The notes under the pieces are model-generated. The model made no database searches and was not told the origin of the DNA. It was given only the letters and a program-made list of their open reading frames with translations. From an uncultured Ruminococcus sp. (lineage in GTDB: Bacteria; Bacillota; Clostridia; Oscillospirales; Ruminococcaceae): a DNA stretch of 19,713 nt. The translations under genes were made by a program, and so were the position numbers. Shown here in pieces: positions 1 to 7,082 of this stretch (positions are counted from its first letter, which is position 1; each line of letters begins with the position of its first letter). The stretch covers positions 1-19,713 of the forward strand of contig CAMWKY010000006.1 of the NCBI GenBank assembly GCA_947174965.1. Reading direction: 5' to 3'.

Positions 1-1061
1 GATATTATATTTTTCGCACATTTAGTCAAATTTATACAACCATTTTTGTGCAAAACAACAAAATCTTCAATACGCACACCGAATTTTCCTGCAATATAAA
101 TTCCCGGTTCAATTGTGACAACTTCATTTTCATTCAGAAGCCTGTCATAGCTTTTTGCAGCTAACGGCAGTTCATGAATTTCCAGTCCCACACCATGACC
201 AAGAGAGTGACCGAAATACTCGCCGTAACCTGCTTCATCAATAATACTTCTTGCAATCAAATCAAGGTCCTGCCCTTTTATTCCAGCCCTTGCCGATTCA
301 ATAGCTGCTGTCTGAGCAGTCAGAACAACATCATATACTTTGCGCATTTCTTCTGTCGGTTCGCCCACACATACAGTTCTTGTCATATCGCTGTGATAGC
401 CGTTCCATACTGCACCATAATCCATAAGCACAAATTCGCCGTTACATACTTTTTTATCAGACGGCACACCATGTGGCATAGACGTATTAGCACCCGAAAG
501 AACAATTGTTTCAAAAGATACACCCTCCGAGCCGTTCAGCATCATAAGTCTTTCAAGTTCAATGGCAATTTCACGCTCTGTAACACCCTCTTTTATAAAT
601 CCAAGAATACCATCAAATGCGGTTTCAGCAATTTCCTGCGCCTTTTTTATACAGTTAATTTCAGTGGTGTCTTTCACAATTCTAATAGCGTTTATTGCAT
701 TGCTCAATATATCTGTATCAATAAATTCAACATTTTTTATATGTTTTTTCAGCGTGCCAAGCTGTTTCAGGGTCATTGTTTCAGATTCAACTGCAATATT
801 CCTTGCCGAATGATTCTTTATAATTTCATTAATCTGATTATACATATTTTTCTGTTCAATAACTTCTGCCGAAACAACAGTATCTCTTGCTTTTTCGATA
901 TAGCGAAAATCTATGATAAGATACGCTTTGCTTCTGAAAGCAATAACTGTTCCAGCAGATGATTTCATGCCCGTGAAATATCTCCTGTTCACATCAGACG
1001 TTATAAGCACGCAATCAATTTCTTTCGGCAATTCATTAAAAAGTTTGTCAAAACGATTCAT
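1..1061 (-). CDS. M24-family Xaa-Pro aminopeptidase (aminopeptidase P-like), 3' end cut by window edge
   Basis: Metallopeptidase that probably removes N-terminal residues preceding proline in the cytoplasm. 353 residues are visible. Related clostridial and YqhT-like proteins are about 355-360 residues, so only a few C-terminal residues should be missing at the left edge. An N-terminal creatinase-like domain covers about residues 1-125 and the pita-bread catalytic domain follows. All five metal ligands of the family are visible: D214 (MDYG), D225 (SDMTRT), H289 (GHSLGHGVG), E318 (TIEPG) and E332 (VRIED). The substrate-binding stretch SMPHGVPS lies near residue 197. The ATG at 1061 is 3 nt beyond the aroQ stop, so the two genes are almost certainly co-transcribed. 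An aroQ-pepP pairing, often followed by efp, is common in Firmicutes. The exact substrate is inferred from the family only. Confidence 0.93.
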   Translation of the reverse strand, partial: MNRFDKLFNELPKEIDCVLITSDVNRRYFTGMKSSAGTVIAFRSKAYLIIDFRYIEKARDTVVSAEVIEQKNMYNQINEIIKNHSARNIAVESETMTLKQLGTLKKHIKNVEFIDTDILSNAINAIRIVKDTTEINCIKKAQEIAETAFDGILGFIKEGVTEREIAIELERLMMLNGSEGVSFETIVLSGANTSMPHGVPSDKKVCNGEFVLMDYGAVWNGYHSDMTRTVCVGEPTEEMRKVYDVVLTAQTAAIESARAGIKGQDLDLIARSIIDEAGYGEYFGHSLGHGVGLEIHELPLAAKSYDRLLNENEVVTIEPGIYIAGKFGVRIEDFVVLHKNGCINLTKCAKNII

Positions 1062-1064
1062 AGC

Positions 1065-1496
1065 CTACATCTCCGAAAGTGCCTGAACGGCAATATAATA
1101 ACTCATAAAACCAAGCCCGCATATACTGCCCTTACAAACCGGAGCAATAACAGAGTTTGAGCGGAACTCCTCTCTTGCATCAATATTGCTTATGTGAACT
1201 TCAATAACAGGAATTTTTATTGCAGAAATAGCATCTCTTATAGCATAGCTATAGTGAGTGTATGCCCCTGCATTTATCACAACACCGTCAAAACTGATTC
1301 TTGCGGAATGGAGCTTGTCAATTATAGCACCCTCATGATTGGACTGAAAAATCTCGCAGTCCATACCAAGTTTTTTTGCTCTGTCAATGATGTTGTTGTT
1401 GAGTTCATCAATGCTTGAATTTCCGTATACACCCGGTTCTCTCTCTCCGAGCAGATTAAGATTAGGACCATGTATAACAAGAATTTTTTTAATCAT
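1065..1496 (-). CDS. aroQ: Type II 3-dehydroquinate dehydratase
   Basis: Converts 3-dehydroquinate to 3-dehydroshikimate by anti elimination, the third step of the shikimate pathway. The 143-residue length is typical for this dodecameric cytoplasmic enzyme. The N-terminus reads MIKKILVIHGPNLNLLGERE. Key residues fall at family positions: R19 and catalytic Y24 in the lid loop (GEREPGVYG), N75 and H81 in INAGAYTHYS, catalytic H101 in EVHISN, and R112. The ATG at 1496 has a GAGGTG ribosome-binding site about 9 nt upstream. It lies 79 nt after rpsU, beyond a hairpin terminator, so it depends on read-through or on a promoter I could not identify. The M24 peptidase gene follows after 3 nt. Confidence 0.97.
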   Translation of the reverse strand: MIKKILVIHGPNLNLLGEREPGVYGNSSIDELNNNIIDRAKKLGMDCEIFQSNHEGAIIDKLHSARISFDGVVINAGAYTHYSYAIRDAISAIKIPVIEVHISNIDAREEFRSNSVIAPVCKGSICGLGFMSYYIAVQALSEM

Positions 1497-1523
1497 ACAA
1501 AATTACACCTCATGTAAAAATGA

Positions 1524-1551
1524 AAAAGCGAACTGATTACAGCCCGCTTTT
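1524..1551 (-). terminator. Rho-independent terminator after rpsU
   Basis: Read on the minus strand, AAAAGCG-GGCTG-TAAT-CAGTT-CGCTTTT can fold into a 12-bp stem (two G-U pairs) closed by a UAAU tetraloop. The 3' arm runs into UUUUUCAUUUUU. It begins 24 nt after the rpsU stop and ends 27 nt before the aroQ start. It should end or attenuate the short rpsU transcript and lower expression of the downstream aroQ-peptidase pair. Only the minus-strand direction has the long U-tract. Confidence 0.8.
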
Positions 1552-1575
1552 ATCAACATTCATATCGCCACAAAA

Positions 1576-1749
1576 TTAATATTTACGCTTGCGAGCTGCC
1601 TCAGACTTTTTCTTGCGCTTTACTGAAGGCTTTTCGTAGTGTTCTCTTTTACGGACTTCTGCAATAACGCCGTCCTTTGCACAAGCTCTTTTGAACTTTT
1701 TAAGTGCATTATCAAGAGACTCATTTTTGCCAACACGAACTTCTGCCAT
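1576..1749 (-). CDS. rpsU: 30S ribosomal protein S21 (bS21)
   Basis: Small-subunit protein of 57 residues that acts near the 3' end of 16S rRNA during initiation. The protein begins [20 protein letters not shown] and ends in a very basic stretch rich in K and R (AARKRKY). The SLDxALKxFKR core, the [11 protein letters not shown] segment and the lysine/arginine tail are diagnostic of bS21, and the length matches the family's roughly 57-70 residues. A strong AAGGAGGG ribosome-binding site at 1758-1765 sits 8 nt before the ATG. It stands as its own transcription unit, with a near-consensus promoter about 116 nt upstream of the ATG and a hairpin terminator downstream. That fits a highly expressed gene insulated from the long leuS-ending operon. 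Confidence 0.98.
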   Translation of the reverse strand: MAEVRVGKNESLDNALKKFKRACAKDGVIAEVRKREHYEKPSVKRKKKSEAARKRKY

Positions 1750-1769
1750 TTACTTTTCCCTCCTTTTTT

Positions 1770-1796
1770 CAGAGGTTGCCAACCAGTATCCCTCTG
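1770..1796 (-). promoter_or_regulatory. Leader hairpin just upstream of the rpsU ribosome-binding site
   Basis: On the minus strand CAGAGG and CCTCTG form a perfect 6-bp stem around a 15-nt loop that itself contains GTTGGCAAC. The stem ends 4 nt before the AAGGAGGG ribosome-binding site. That position is suited to controlling initiation, but function is not shown by sequence alone, and I do not recognise it as a named ribosomal-protein leader. Confidence 0.4.
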
Positions 1797-1801
1797 GCTA
1801 T

Positions 1802-1831
1802 ATACTAATCACTCCTGCGAGTGTCAGTCAA
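1802..1831 (-). promoter_or_regulatory. Possible second rpsU promoter with palindromic spacer
   Basis: Minus strand shows TTGACT (1826-1831, 5 of 6 to the -35 consensus), an 18-nt spacer and TAGTAT (1802-1807, 4 of 6 to the -10 consensus). The spacer contains the perfect inverted repeat CACTC-GCAG-GAGTG (1810-1823), whose centre coincides with the centre of the spacer. It could be an operator, or a hairpin in the transcript from the upstream promoter. The -10 match is modest, so promoter activity is uncertain. Confidence 0.4.
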
Positions 1832-1864
1832 CTTAATACCTCAATAAGTAAAGAATATATTAAT

Positions 1865-1893
1865 ATTTTATCATAAATATTCCATAATGTCAA
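1865..1893 (-). promoter_or_regulatory. Strong sigma-A promoter for rpsU
   Basis: Minus strand shows a perfect -35 TTGACA (1888-1893), exactly 17 nt of spacer, and -10 TAAAAT (1865-1870, 5 of 6). Transcription should start near 1858, giving a leader of about 109 nt before the rpsU ATG. It lies just after the leuS stop, so rpsU does not rely on the upstream operon. Confidence 0.82.
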
Positions 1894-1920
1894 GGGATTT
1901 TTTTAATAAGAAAAAAATTC
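1894..1920 (-). promoter_or_regulatory. A/T-rich UP-element-like tract
   Basis: The 27 nt directly upstream of the rpsU -35 box are almost pure A/T, with a T7 run followed by an A7 run on the minus strand (ATTTTTTT-CTTATT-AAAAAAAT). This is the position and composition expected of an UP element bound by the RNA polymerase alpha subunit. Alternatively, the T-run just after the leuS stop may assist weak termination. No GC-rich hairpin precedes it. Confidence 0.45.
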
Positions 1921-1921
1921 G

Positions 1922-4327
1922 TTATTTTGCTACAATATTAACAAGTTTATTTGGTACATATATCTGTTTTATCAAATTTTTGCCCTCAATAGATTCCTTT
2001 ACCTTTGTATCTTCAAGAGCAAGTGCAATAACTGAATCCTTGTCAGAATCAACAGGGATATTGAGTTTTGCTTTAAGCTTGCCGTTTACCTGAACAACAA
2101 TTTCGATTGTATCATCTTTGCAGAGTGATTCATCATAGGAAATCCAGTTCTGTTCACTAAGGATTTTTCCGAAGTTTGCATTATATATTTCCTCTGAAAT
2201 ATGTGGTGCAAACGGATAAAGCATTGTTACAAATGCACCGAGTTCTGCCTTTGTGATACTTCCGACATTGTAAATTTCATTAATCAAAGTCATCATAGCT
2301 GCAATTGCTGTATTGAACTTCATTGCCTCAATATCTTCGGTAACTTTTTTGATAGTCTTGTGGAAAAGTGATTTCAGCTTGTCGCTGTAGTCTTCTCCGT
2401 CAACAAGAATATCCTGCAATCCCCACACTCTGTCAACAAATCTCTTACAGCCCTTGATGCTTGATTCACTCCACGGAGCAGCTTTTTCATAGTCGCCCAT
2501 GAAAAGCGTGTAGAGACGGAGAACATCTGCACCATAATCTGCCACAACGTCATTAGGGTCAACAACATTTCCACGTGATTTTGACATCTTTTCGCCGTCC
2601 TCACCAAGTATAAGACCCTGTGCTGTTCTCTTTGCATACGGTTCAGAAGTCGGCACAAGACCTAAATCATAGAGGAATTTATGCCAGAAACGACTGTAAA
2701 TCATATGACGTGTAACGTGTTCCATACCACCGTTATACCAGTCAACAGGAAGCCAGTATCTGAGTGCCTCCTGTGATGCAAATTCATCATTGTTTTTCGG
2801 GTCGCAGTAGCGGAGGAAATACCATGATGAGCCTGCCCACTGTGGCATTGTATCTGTCTCACGTCTTGCATCACGCTGACATTTCGGACACTTACACTTC
2901 ACAAAGCTGTCAATCTTTGCAAGCGGACTTTCGCCGTCCGTACCCGGTTCAAAGTTCTCTACTTCTGGCAGTCTAAGCGGAAGTTCCTCATAAGGTACAG
3001 CAACCATTCCGCAGTTATCGCAGTGTACAATCGGGATAGGCTCGCCCCAGTAACGCTGACGGTTAAATGCCCAGTCTTTCATCTTGAACTGCACACCTTT
3101 TTCACCACAACCAAGCTTTTCGAGAATTTCAAGTGCCTTTGCAACAGCATCTTTTTTATTTGAAATGCCGTTGAGTTCACCTGAATTTACAAGTTCTCCC
3201 TCACCTGTATATGCTTCTTTGGAGATGTCACCGCCCTTGATTACTTCAATAATATCAATGCCGAATTTCTTTGCAAAATCATAGTCTCTTGTATCGTGAG
3301 CAGGTACAGCCATAATAGCACCAGTACCATAGCCCATCATTACATAGTCTGAAATATAAATCGGGATTTCTTTCTGCGTTATAGGATTTATTGCAGTAAG
3401 ACCTTCAATTTTCACACCTGTCTTATCTTTTACAAGCTGTGTTCTCTCAAACTCACTCTTTTTTGCACATTCTGTCCTGTAATCATCAAGTGCCTGAATA
3501 TTTGCAATAGAATCTCTGTATTTCTGAATAATCGGGTGTTCGGGAGCAATTACCATGAATGTAACACCATAGAGTGTGTCAGGACGTGTTGTATATATGC
3601 GGAGCTGTTCGTTCTGCTCCTTGATTCTGAAATTGACAAATGCACCTGTTGACTTTCCAATCCAGTTTTCCTGCTGTAATCTTACATTAGGGAGATAGTC
3701 AACTTCCGCAAGTCCCTGCAAAAGCTTGTCTGCATATTCTGTTATACGGAGATACCATACTTCTTTTGTCTTCTGCACAATATCGCTGTGGCATACATCA
3801 CATTTTCCGCCCTGTGAATCCTCATTTGAAAGAACTACCTTACAGCTTGGACAGTAGTTTACCTGTGTCTTGTCACGGAATACAAGTCCGTTCTCAAACA
3901 TTTTAAGGAAAATCCACTGTGTCCATTTATAATAGTTCTCCTCTGTCGTGTCGATAACTCTTGACCAGTCAAAAGAAAATCCGACAGTTTTAAGCTGTTG
4001 TGTGAATTTTTCAATGTTTCTGTCAGTAACTACACGTGGGTGAATATTTTCCTTGATAGCTGTATTTTCAGTAGGCAGACCATATGCGTCAAAACCAATC
4101 GGGAAAAGAACGTTATACCCCTCCATACGTCTCTTACGGCTTACAACTTCAAGACCTGAATAAGCCTTGATGTGACCGACGTGCATACCGTGTCCCGACG
4201 GATAGGGAAATTCTACAAGTGCATAGAATTTCTTTTTGCTGTAATCGTCAGTAGCCTTGAAAGTATCATGTTCTTCCCAGAATTTCTGCCATTTTGGTTC
4301 AACAGACTTAAAATCATATCTGCTCAT
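1922..4327 (-). CDS. leuS: Leucyl-tRNA synthetase
   Basis: Class Ia synthetase that charges tRNA(Leu) with leucine and edits mischarged products. With the ATG at 4327 the protein has 801 residues, typical of bacterial LeuRS. Visible landmarks are the HIGH-type motif HVGH (residues 49-52), a cysteine cluster at 159, 162, 176 and 179, and the CP1 editing domain with TTRPDT (246-251) and the editing aspartate D345 in AHDTRD. A second Cys cluster lies near 436-483 and KMSKS at 580-584. An in-frame ATG at 4336 would add three residues, but AAAGGA (4337-4342) abuts that codon and lies 9 nt from the ATG at 4327, so 4327 is preferred. The gene starts 21 nt after the small membrane protein gene. That leaves no room for the T-box leader often found before Firmicute synthetase genes. 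Confidence 0.97.
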   Translation of the reverse strand: MSRYDFKSVEPKWQKFWEEHDTFKATDDYSKKKFYALVEFPYPSGHGMHVGHIKAYSGLEVVSRKRRMEGYNVLFPIGFDAYGLPTENTAIKENIHPRVVTDRNIEKFTQQLKTVGFSFDWSRVIDTTEENYYKWTQWIFLKMFENGLVFRDKTQVNYCPSCKVVLSNEDSQGGKCDVCHSDIVQKTKEVWYLRITEYADKLLQGLAEVDYLPNVRLQQENWIGKSTGAFVNFRIKEQNEQLRIYTTRPDTLYGVTFMVIAPEHPIIQKYRDSIANIQALDDYRTECAKKSEFERTQLVKDKTGVKIEGLTAINPITQKEIPIYISDYVMMGYGTGAIMAVPAHDTRDYDFAKKFGIDIIEVIKGGDISKEAYTGEGELVNSGELNGISNKKDAVAKALEILEKLGCGEKGVQFKMKDWAFNRQRYWGEPIPIVHCDNCGMVAVPYEELPLRLPEVENFEPGTDGESPLAKIDSFVKCKCPKCQRDARRETDTMPQWAGSSWYFLRYCDPKNNDEFASQEALRYWLPVDWYNGGMEHVTRHMIYSRFWHKFLYDLGLVPTSEPYAKRTAQGLILGEDGEKMSKSRGNVVDPNDVVADYGADVLRLYTLFMGDYEKAAPWSESSIKGCKRFVDRVWGLQDILVDGEDYSDKLKSLFHKTIKKVTEDIEAMKFNTAIAAMMTLINEIYNVGSITKAELGAFVTMLYPFAPHISEEIYNANFGKILSEQNWISYDESLCKDDTIEIVVQVNGKLKAKLNIPVDSDKDSVIALALEDTKVKESIEGKNLIKQIYVPNKLVNIVAK

Positions 4328-4348
4328 TTTTATCATTCCTTTGCTAAA

Positions 4349-4714
4349 TTATTTATTAAAGAGCTTTGAGATTTCGCTCCATTTGTTAGTAAAATGTTCC
4401 TTTATGGACGCATTTATACATAAAAACACTATGCACACAACATCAACAACAGCTTCAACAAGATATATCCAGTTACTGCCGATATTTGCGATATTATTAG
4501 GTAAATTTGTAATTACAACAATTGCAAGTATTACTGAAATGCCATAGTTCAAATACTGCAATCCGCTGAATAAAGCCACAAAAAGCACGACATCACCGAC
4601 AAGTCCTTTTATATCAAAGCCACCGCCGATAACCATATTAAGAATAGTCTTTGCGAACAGATAAAGTCCTATAATTACGGCGATACTCTTTCCCTGTGCA
4701 TTATTAGTTTTCAT
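4349..4714 (-). CDS. Small four-helix integral membrane protein of unknown function
   Basis: I do not recognise this 121-residue protein. Four hydrophobic stretches are visible, at about residues 11-30, 36-55, 58-75 and 83-101, separated by short polar turns (NNIANIGSN between 3 and 4). A charged C-terminal tail ends in KWSEISKLFNK. There is no signal peptidase site, metal motif or nucleotide-binding motif. Its ATG overlaps the rsfS stop by 11 nt (ATGAAAACTAA) and an AAAGGAG ribosome-binding site lies inside rsfS about 8 nt upstream, so translation is coupled to rsfS. leuS follows after 21 nt. The strong ribosome-binding site, tight packing and coherent helices support a real gene. Function cannot be assigned from sequence. 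Confidence 0.85.
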   Translation of the reverse strand: MKTNNAQGKSIAVIIGLYLFAKTILNMVIGGGFDIKGLVGDVVLFVALFSGLQYLNYGISVILAIVVITNLPNNIANIGSNWIYLVEAVVDVVCIVFLCINASIKEHFTNKWSEISKLFNK

Positions 4715-5078
4715 CGCCTGACTCCTTTGTGATAAGACTGCTTATGTCAATCTGCTCACCGTCTGCCCATACGCCCTCTAACTCATAGAAATTTCTTGTT
4801 TCTTTGTAGAATACATGAACAAGAATATCATCATAATCAAGTATAATCCATGTATTACTTGTATCGGCTTCACGTCTGTCCGGCTCGATACCATGCTGTG
4901 AAAGCTGAAATTCAACTTCATCTGCAAGAGTACGTGCATGGGTATTACTCGTACCGTTTACGATTACAAAATAATCTGCAAGAATAGTCAAATCAGCAAT
5001 TCTGATAACCTGAATATCCTCGCCCCTCTTGCTGTCAAGAGATTTTACAATAAGTTCAAGTTTCTGCTGTTCAGTCAT
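4704..5078 (-). CDS. rsfS: Ribosomal silencing factor RsfS
   Basis: Binds ribosomal protein uL14 on the 50S subunit and blocks joining with 30S, lowering translation when nutrients are short. The 124-residue length is normal for the family. Conserved features are the DIQVIRI strand, the LADYFVIVNGTSNTHARTLA core (residues 33-52), the basic PDRREADTS stretch, WIILDYDDILVHVF (77-90) and the terminal YYxLEGVW-like region (FYELEGVWADGE). An AAAGGA ribosome-binding site is about 9 nt from the ATG. It starts 17 nt after the LCP gene. In many Firmicutes rsfS directly follows yqeK; here an envelope gene intervenes. A membrane protein gene overlaps its 3' end. Confidence 0.96.
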   Translation of the reverse strand: MTEQQKLELIVKSLDSKRGEDIQVIRIADLTILADYFVIVNGTSNTHARTLADEVEFQLSQHGIEPDRREADTSNTWIILDYDDILVHVFYKETRNFYELEGVWADGEQIDISSLITKESGDEN

Positions 5079-5095
5079 AAAAAATTTTCCTTTCT

Positions 5096-6469
5096 TTATT
5101 TCTTTTTCTTTGGTTTCTGCTTCTGATATGGTGTTACATTCGGGTCTCTGACGGGTTCGGTTGATTTCTCTATATCTTCAAGACTTGCGCCCGTATCGTC
5201 ATATGTTTCATACTGATGTTCTGTTATGAGTTCAACAATAGATGTATCTTCTTCTGTCATCTTTTTCTGATATGGTCGGTAGTATTCATTAAGCAGGTCT
5301 ATTGTTTCCTGCTTGTGAACTGAATAAACGGAATATACTTTTCCGTCAGCTGCATAGAATAAAGCATCTTCACCCGGAATCATATTCACCTGCGCATTTT
5401 CCATTGATATGGTAGACGCAAAATCCGCAACTTTACTCATATCACCGATAGAAAGGTCGGTATAAAGTAAATCCTTGTCATATATTTCCTTGATGTAGCT
5501 GTAAAGTTTAAGTCTGCCCTCATCTTCAATTATATTTGAAAGTTTTTTCATAGCTGCCGACATAAATCTGCGCTGATTCTGCACACGTCCTATATCGCCT
5601 AAAACCCATTCACGACGGAAGCGGATAAACCATTCGGACTGTTCGCCACTGAGTACAACATCACCCTCTGGAATTACCTTATCAGGCTCAAAGACAATTT
5701 CGTTATCAATATGAATCGGTACACCGCCTATAATATCGATAATCTCAACAATATCAGGACAAGTTGTTGTAACATAGGCATCAATCGGTATACCGAAATT
5801 TTCCTGAACCGCATCTACAACACGCTGAATAGGTGTTTTTTCCGGGTCACCCATTGTGTATATGCTGTTGAATTTTCTTGTAATAGAGGTTGTATAATCG
5901 GGCAGACAGGTATCACGGGGAATCTGTAATATATTAAGTCCGCCATGACCAATATCAAACTGAATAACCCACATAACATCTGTGTTATATTCGTCAGGCT
6001 CGAAACCGAGAAAAAGTATGCTGTATTGTCCCTCGATAAGCTGTGGCAGGTCAAGACCGTCATTGAAATCATCAGGAACAGCATTTGCGTCCAGATTAAG
6101 CATTACATTGTCTTTGTTAAGTTCGCCCTCTTTTGCAGCGGGCTTCTGATTCTTAAAAAGAGTAATCAAAGAAATATTTCCGCCTTTTTCCGTGTCAACA
6201 CATATCGGCATATTCAGAATAAGAGTACCTATTATAGCAAGTGATGCCAGAATTGCGCCTGCCTGAATAAAAAAATCCTTAACAGAAAATCTGTTCTTAT
6301 GCCTTGTATAAATTTCATTTTCAACTTGCTCCTCTTTTTTAAGAGGAGGAATATTTGTTTCATGCCTTTGATTATTAATGCTTACCGTGCTGTTTGTTTT
6401 TCTTACAAGCGGTTTAAGTGGTTTTGGCTTTTTGTTAGATTCTTCTGAATGATACTCATTATTTTCCAT
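5096..6469 (-). CDS. LCP-family (LytR-CpsA-Psr) glycopolymer transferase-like membrane protein
   Basis: LCP proteins transfer wall teichoic acid or capsule polymers from a lipid carrier to peptidoglycan on the outer face of the membrane. From the ATG at 6469 the protein has 457 residues: a basic, polar cytoplasmic stretch, one transmembrane helix at about 66-90, an extracellular LCP domain at about 149-314 and a C-terminal region ending in a lysine-rich tail. Seen in the domain are IPRDT (183-187), IIGGVPIHID, RFR (283-285) and GDIGR (291-295). Two positions that are normally arginine are asparagine here: N162 in NTD, where RSD is usual, and N298 after GDIGR. Activity may therefore differ. 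The start at 6469 has GAGGA 6 nt upstream. A GTG at 6502, adding 11 residues and overlapping yqeK, lacks a ribosome-binding site. The donor polymer is unknown. Confidence 0.9.
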   Translation of the reverse strand: MENNEYHSEESNKKPKPLKPLVRKTNSTVSINNQRHETNIPPLKKEEQVENEIYTRHKNRFSVKDFFIQAGAILASLAIIGTLILNMPICVDTEKGGNISLITLFKNQKPAAKEGELNKDNVMLNLDANAVPDDFNDGLDLPQLIEGQYSILFLGFEPDEYNTDVMWVIQFDIGHGGLNILQIPRDTCLPDYTTSITRKFNSIYTMGDPEKTPIQRVVDAVQENFGIPIDAYVTTTCPDIVEIIDIIGGVPIHIDNEIVFEPDKVIPEGDVVLSGEQSEWFIRFRREWVLGDIGRVQNQRRFMSAAMKKLSNIIEDEGRLKLYSYIKEIYDKDLLYTDLSIGDMSKVADFASTISMENAQVNMIPGEDALFYAADGKVYSVYSVHKQETIDLLNEYYRPYQKKMTEEDTSIVELITEHQYETYDDTGASLEDIEKSTEPVRDPNVTPYQKQKPKKKK

Positions 6470-6494
6470 TATGAATCCTCTTTTCGTTCTGTCT

Positions 6495-7082
6495 TTAGTC
6501 ACCTAACAGGCGACTATAAAAATTATATCCCTCAACGGTACACAAAGGAATCATGCCTTCCTTTTTTATAACACTTTTTATTGAAAATCTGAACGCTTCA
6601 AGCATTGCTTCATTCAAATCATTATATACAAATTTACGCATCTTGTCAACGTCTTTATATGTTCTGTCCGCTGAAATCAGGTCGGCAAGATATACAATCT
6701 CCTCTAATCGTGTCATGCCTGCTCTGCCGACTGTATGAAACCGGATTGAATTTATTATGTCAATATCTTCAACACCGAAAACATTTTTAACAAAATATGC
6801 TCCTGCTATAGCGTGCCAAAGTGAACGTGTTTCAAGTTCCTCACGGCATACAGCAAATCCACTGGCAAGCACAAGTGCCTTTTGTTTTTCTCCTGAAAGT
6901 TCCTTGCATACATCATGAAGAAGTCCTGCAAAATAGGCTTTGTCCGGGTCTTCTCCGTATTTTTCAGCAAGTTTTCTACATTCTGATGCAACATTGAGAG
7001 AATGTTGGTATCTTTTCTGTGAAAGATTCTCTTTCAGATATTTCTTTTTTTCATCGGGATTATAAAACAAAATACTCACCAC
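6495..7082 (-). CDS. yqeK: HD-domain YqeK-type diadenosine tetraphosphate hydrolase
   Basis: Family members hydrolyse Ap4A symmetrically to two ADP, keeping this alarmone-like nucleotide low. The 195 residues include the full HD set: H27 (RYQHSLNVA), H56-D57 (LLHDVCKE), H90 (LWHAIAGA), H116 (IRFHTVGRAGM) and D134 (LADLISADR). Those surrounding motifs are specific to YqeK rather than to general HD proteins. The start is uncertain. GTG codons at 7082 and 7079 are adjacent and both overlap the nadD stop, and a TTG at 7070 is preceded by GGTGAG. No ATG occurs before the conserved domain. Coupling to nadD is clear and matches the nadD-yqeK order of other Firmicutes. The next gene's ATG lies 25 nt downstream. 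Confidence 0.93.
   Translation of the reverse strand: MVSILFYNPDEKKKYLKENLSQKRYQHSLNVASECRKLAEKYGEDPDKAYFAGLLHDVCKELSGEKQKALVLASGFAVCREELETRSLWHAIAGAYFVKNVFGVEDIDIINSIRFHTVGRAGMTRLEEIVYLADLISADRTYKDVDKMRKFVYNDLNEAMLEAFRFSIKSVIKKEGMIPLCTVEGYNFYSRLLGD

Noticed and set aside
174..962. Plus-strand 262-codon frame
   Set aside because: It is antisense to the M24 peptidase, which keeps all metal-binding motifs. The plus-strand product is Cys/Phe/Asn-rich with no family resemblance.
1810..1823. LexA-type SOS operator at the CACTC/GAGTG palindrome
   Set aside because: Gram-positive LexA sites have a GAAC-N4-GTTC core, which is not present. The palindrome is reported without assigning a regulator.
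1921..1942. Hairpin overlapping the leuS stop as an intrinsic terminator
   Set aside because: Only GTTA/TAAC pairs cleanly, the rest has A-A mismatches and almost no GC, so the stem is too weak to call.
6470..6502. GTG start for the LCP gene, adding 11 residues and overlapping yqeK
   Set aside because: No ribosome-binding site precedes it, whereas the ATG at 6469 has GAGGA at 6 nt spacing.
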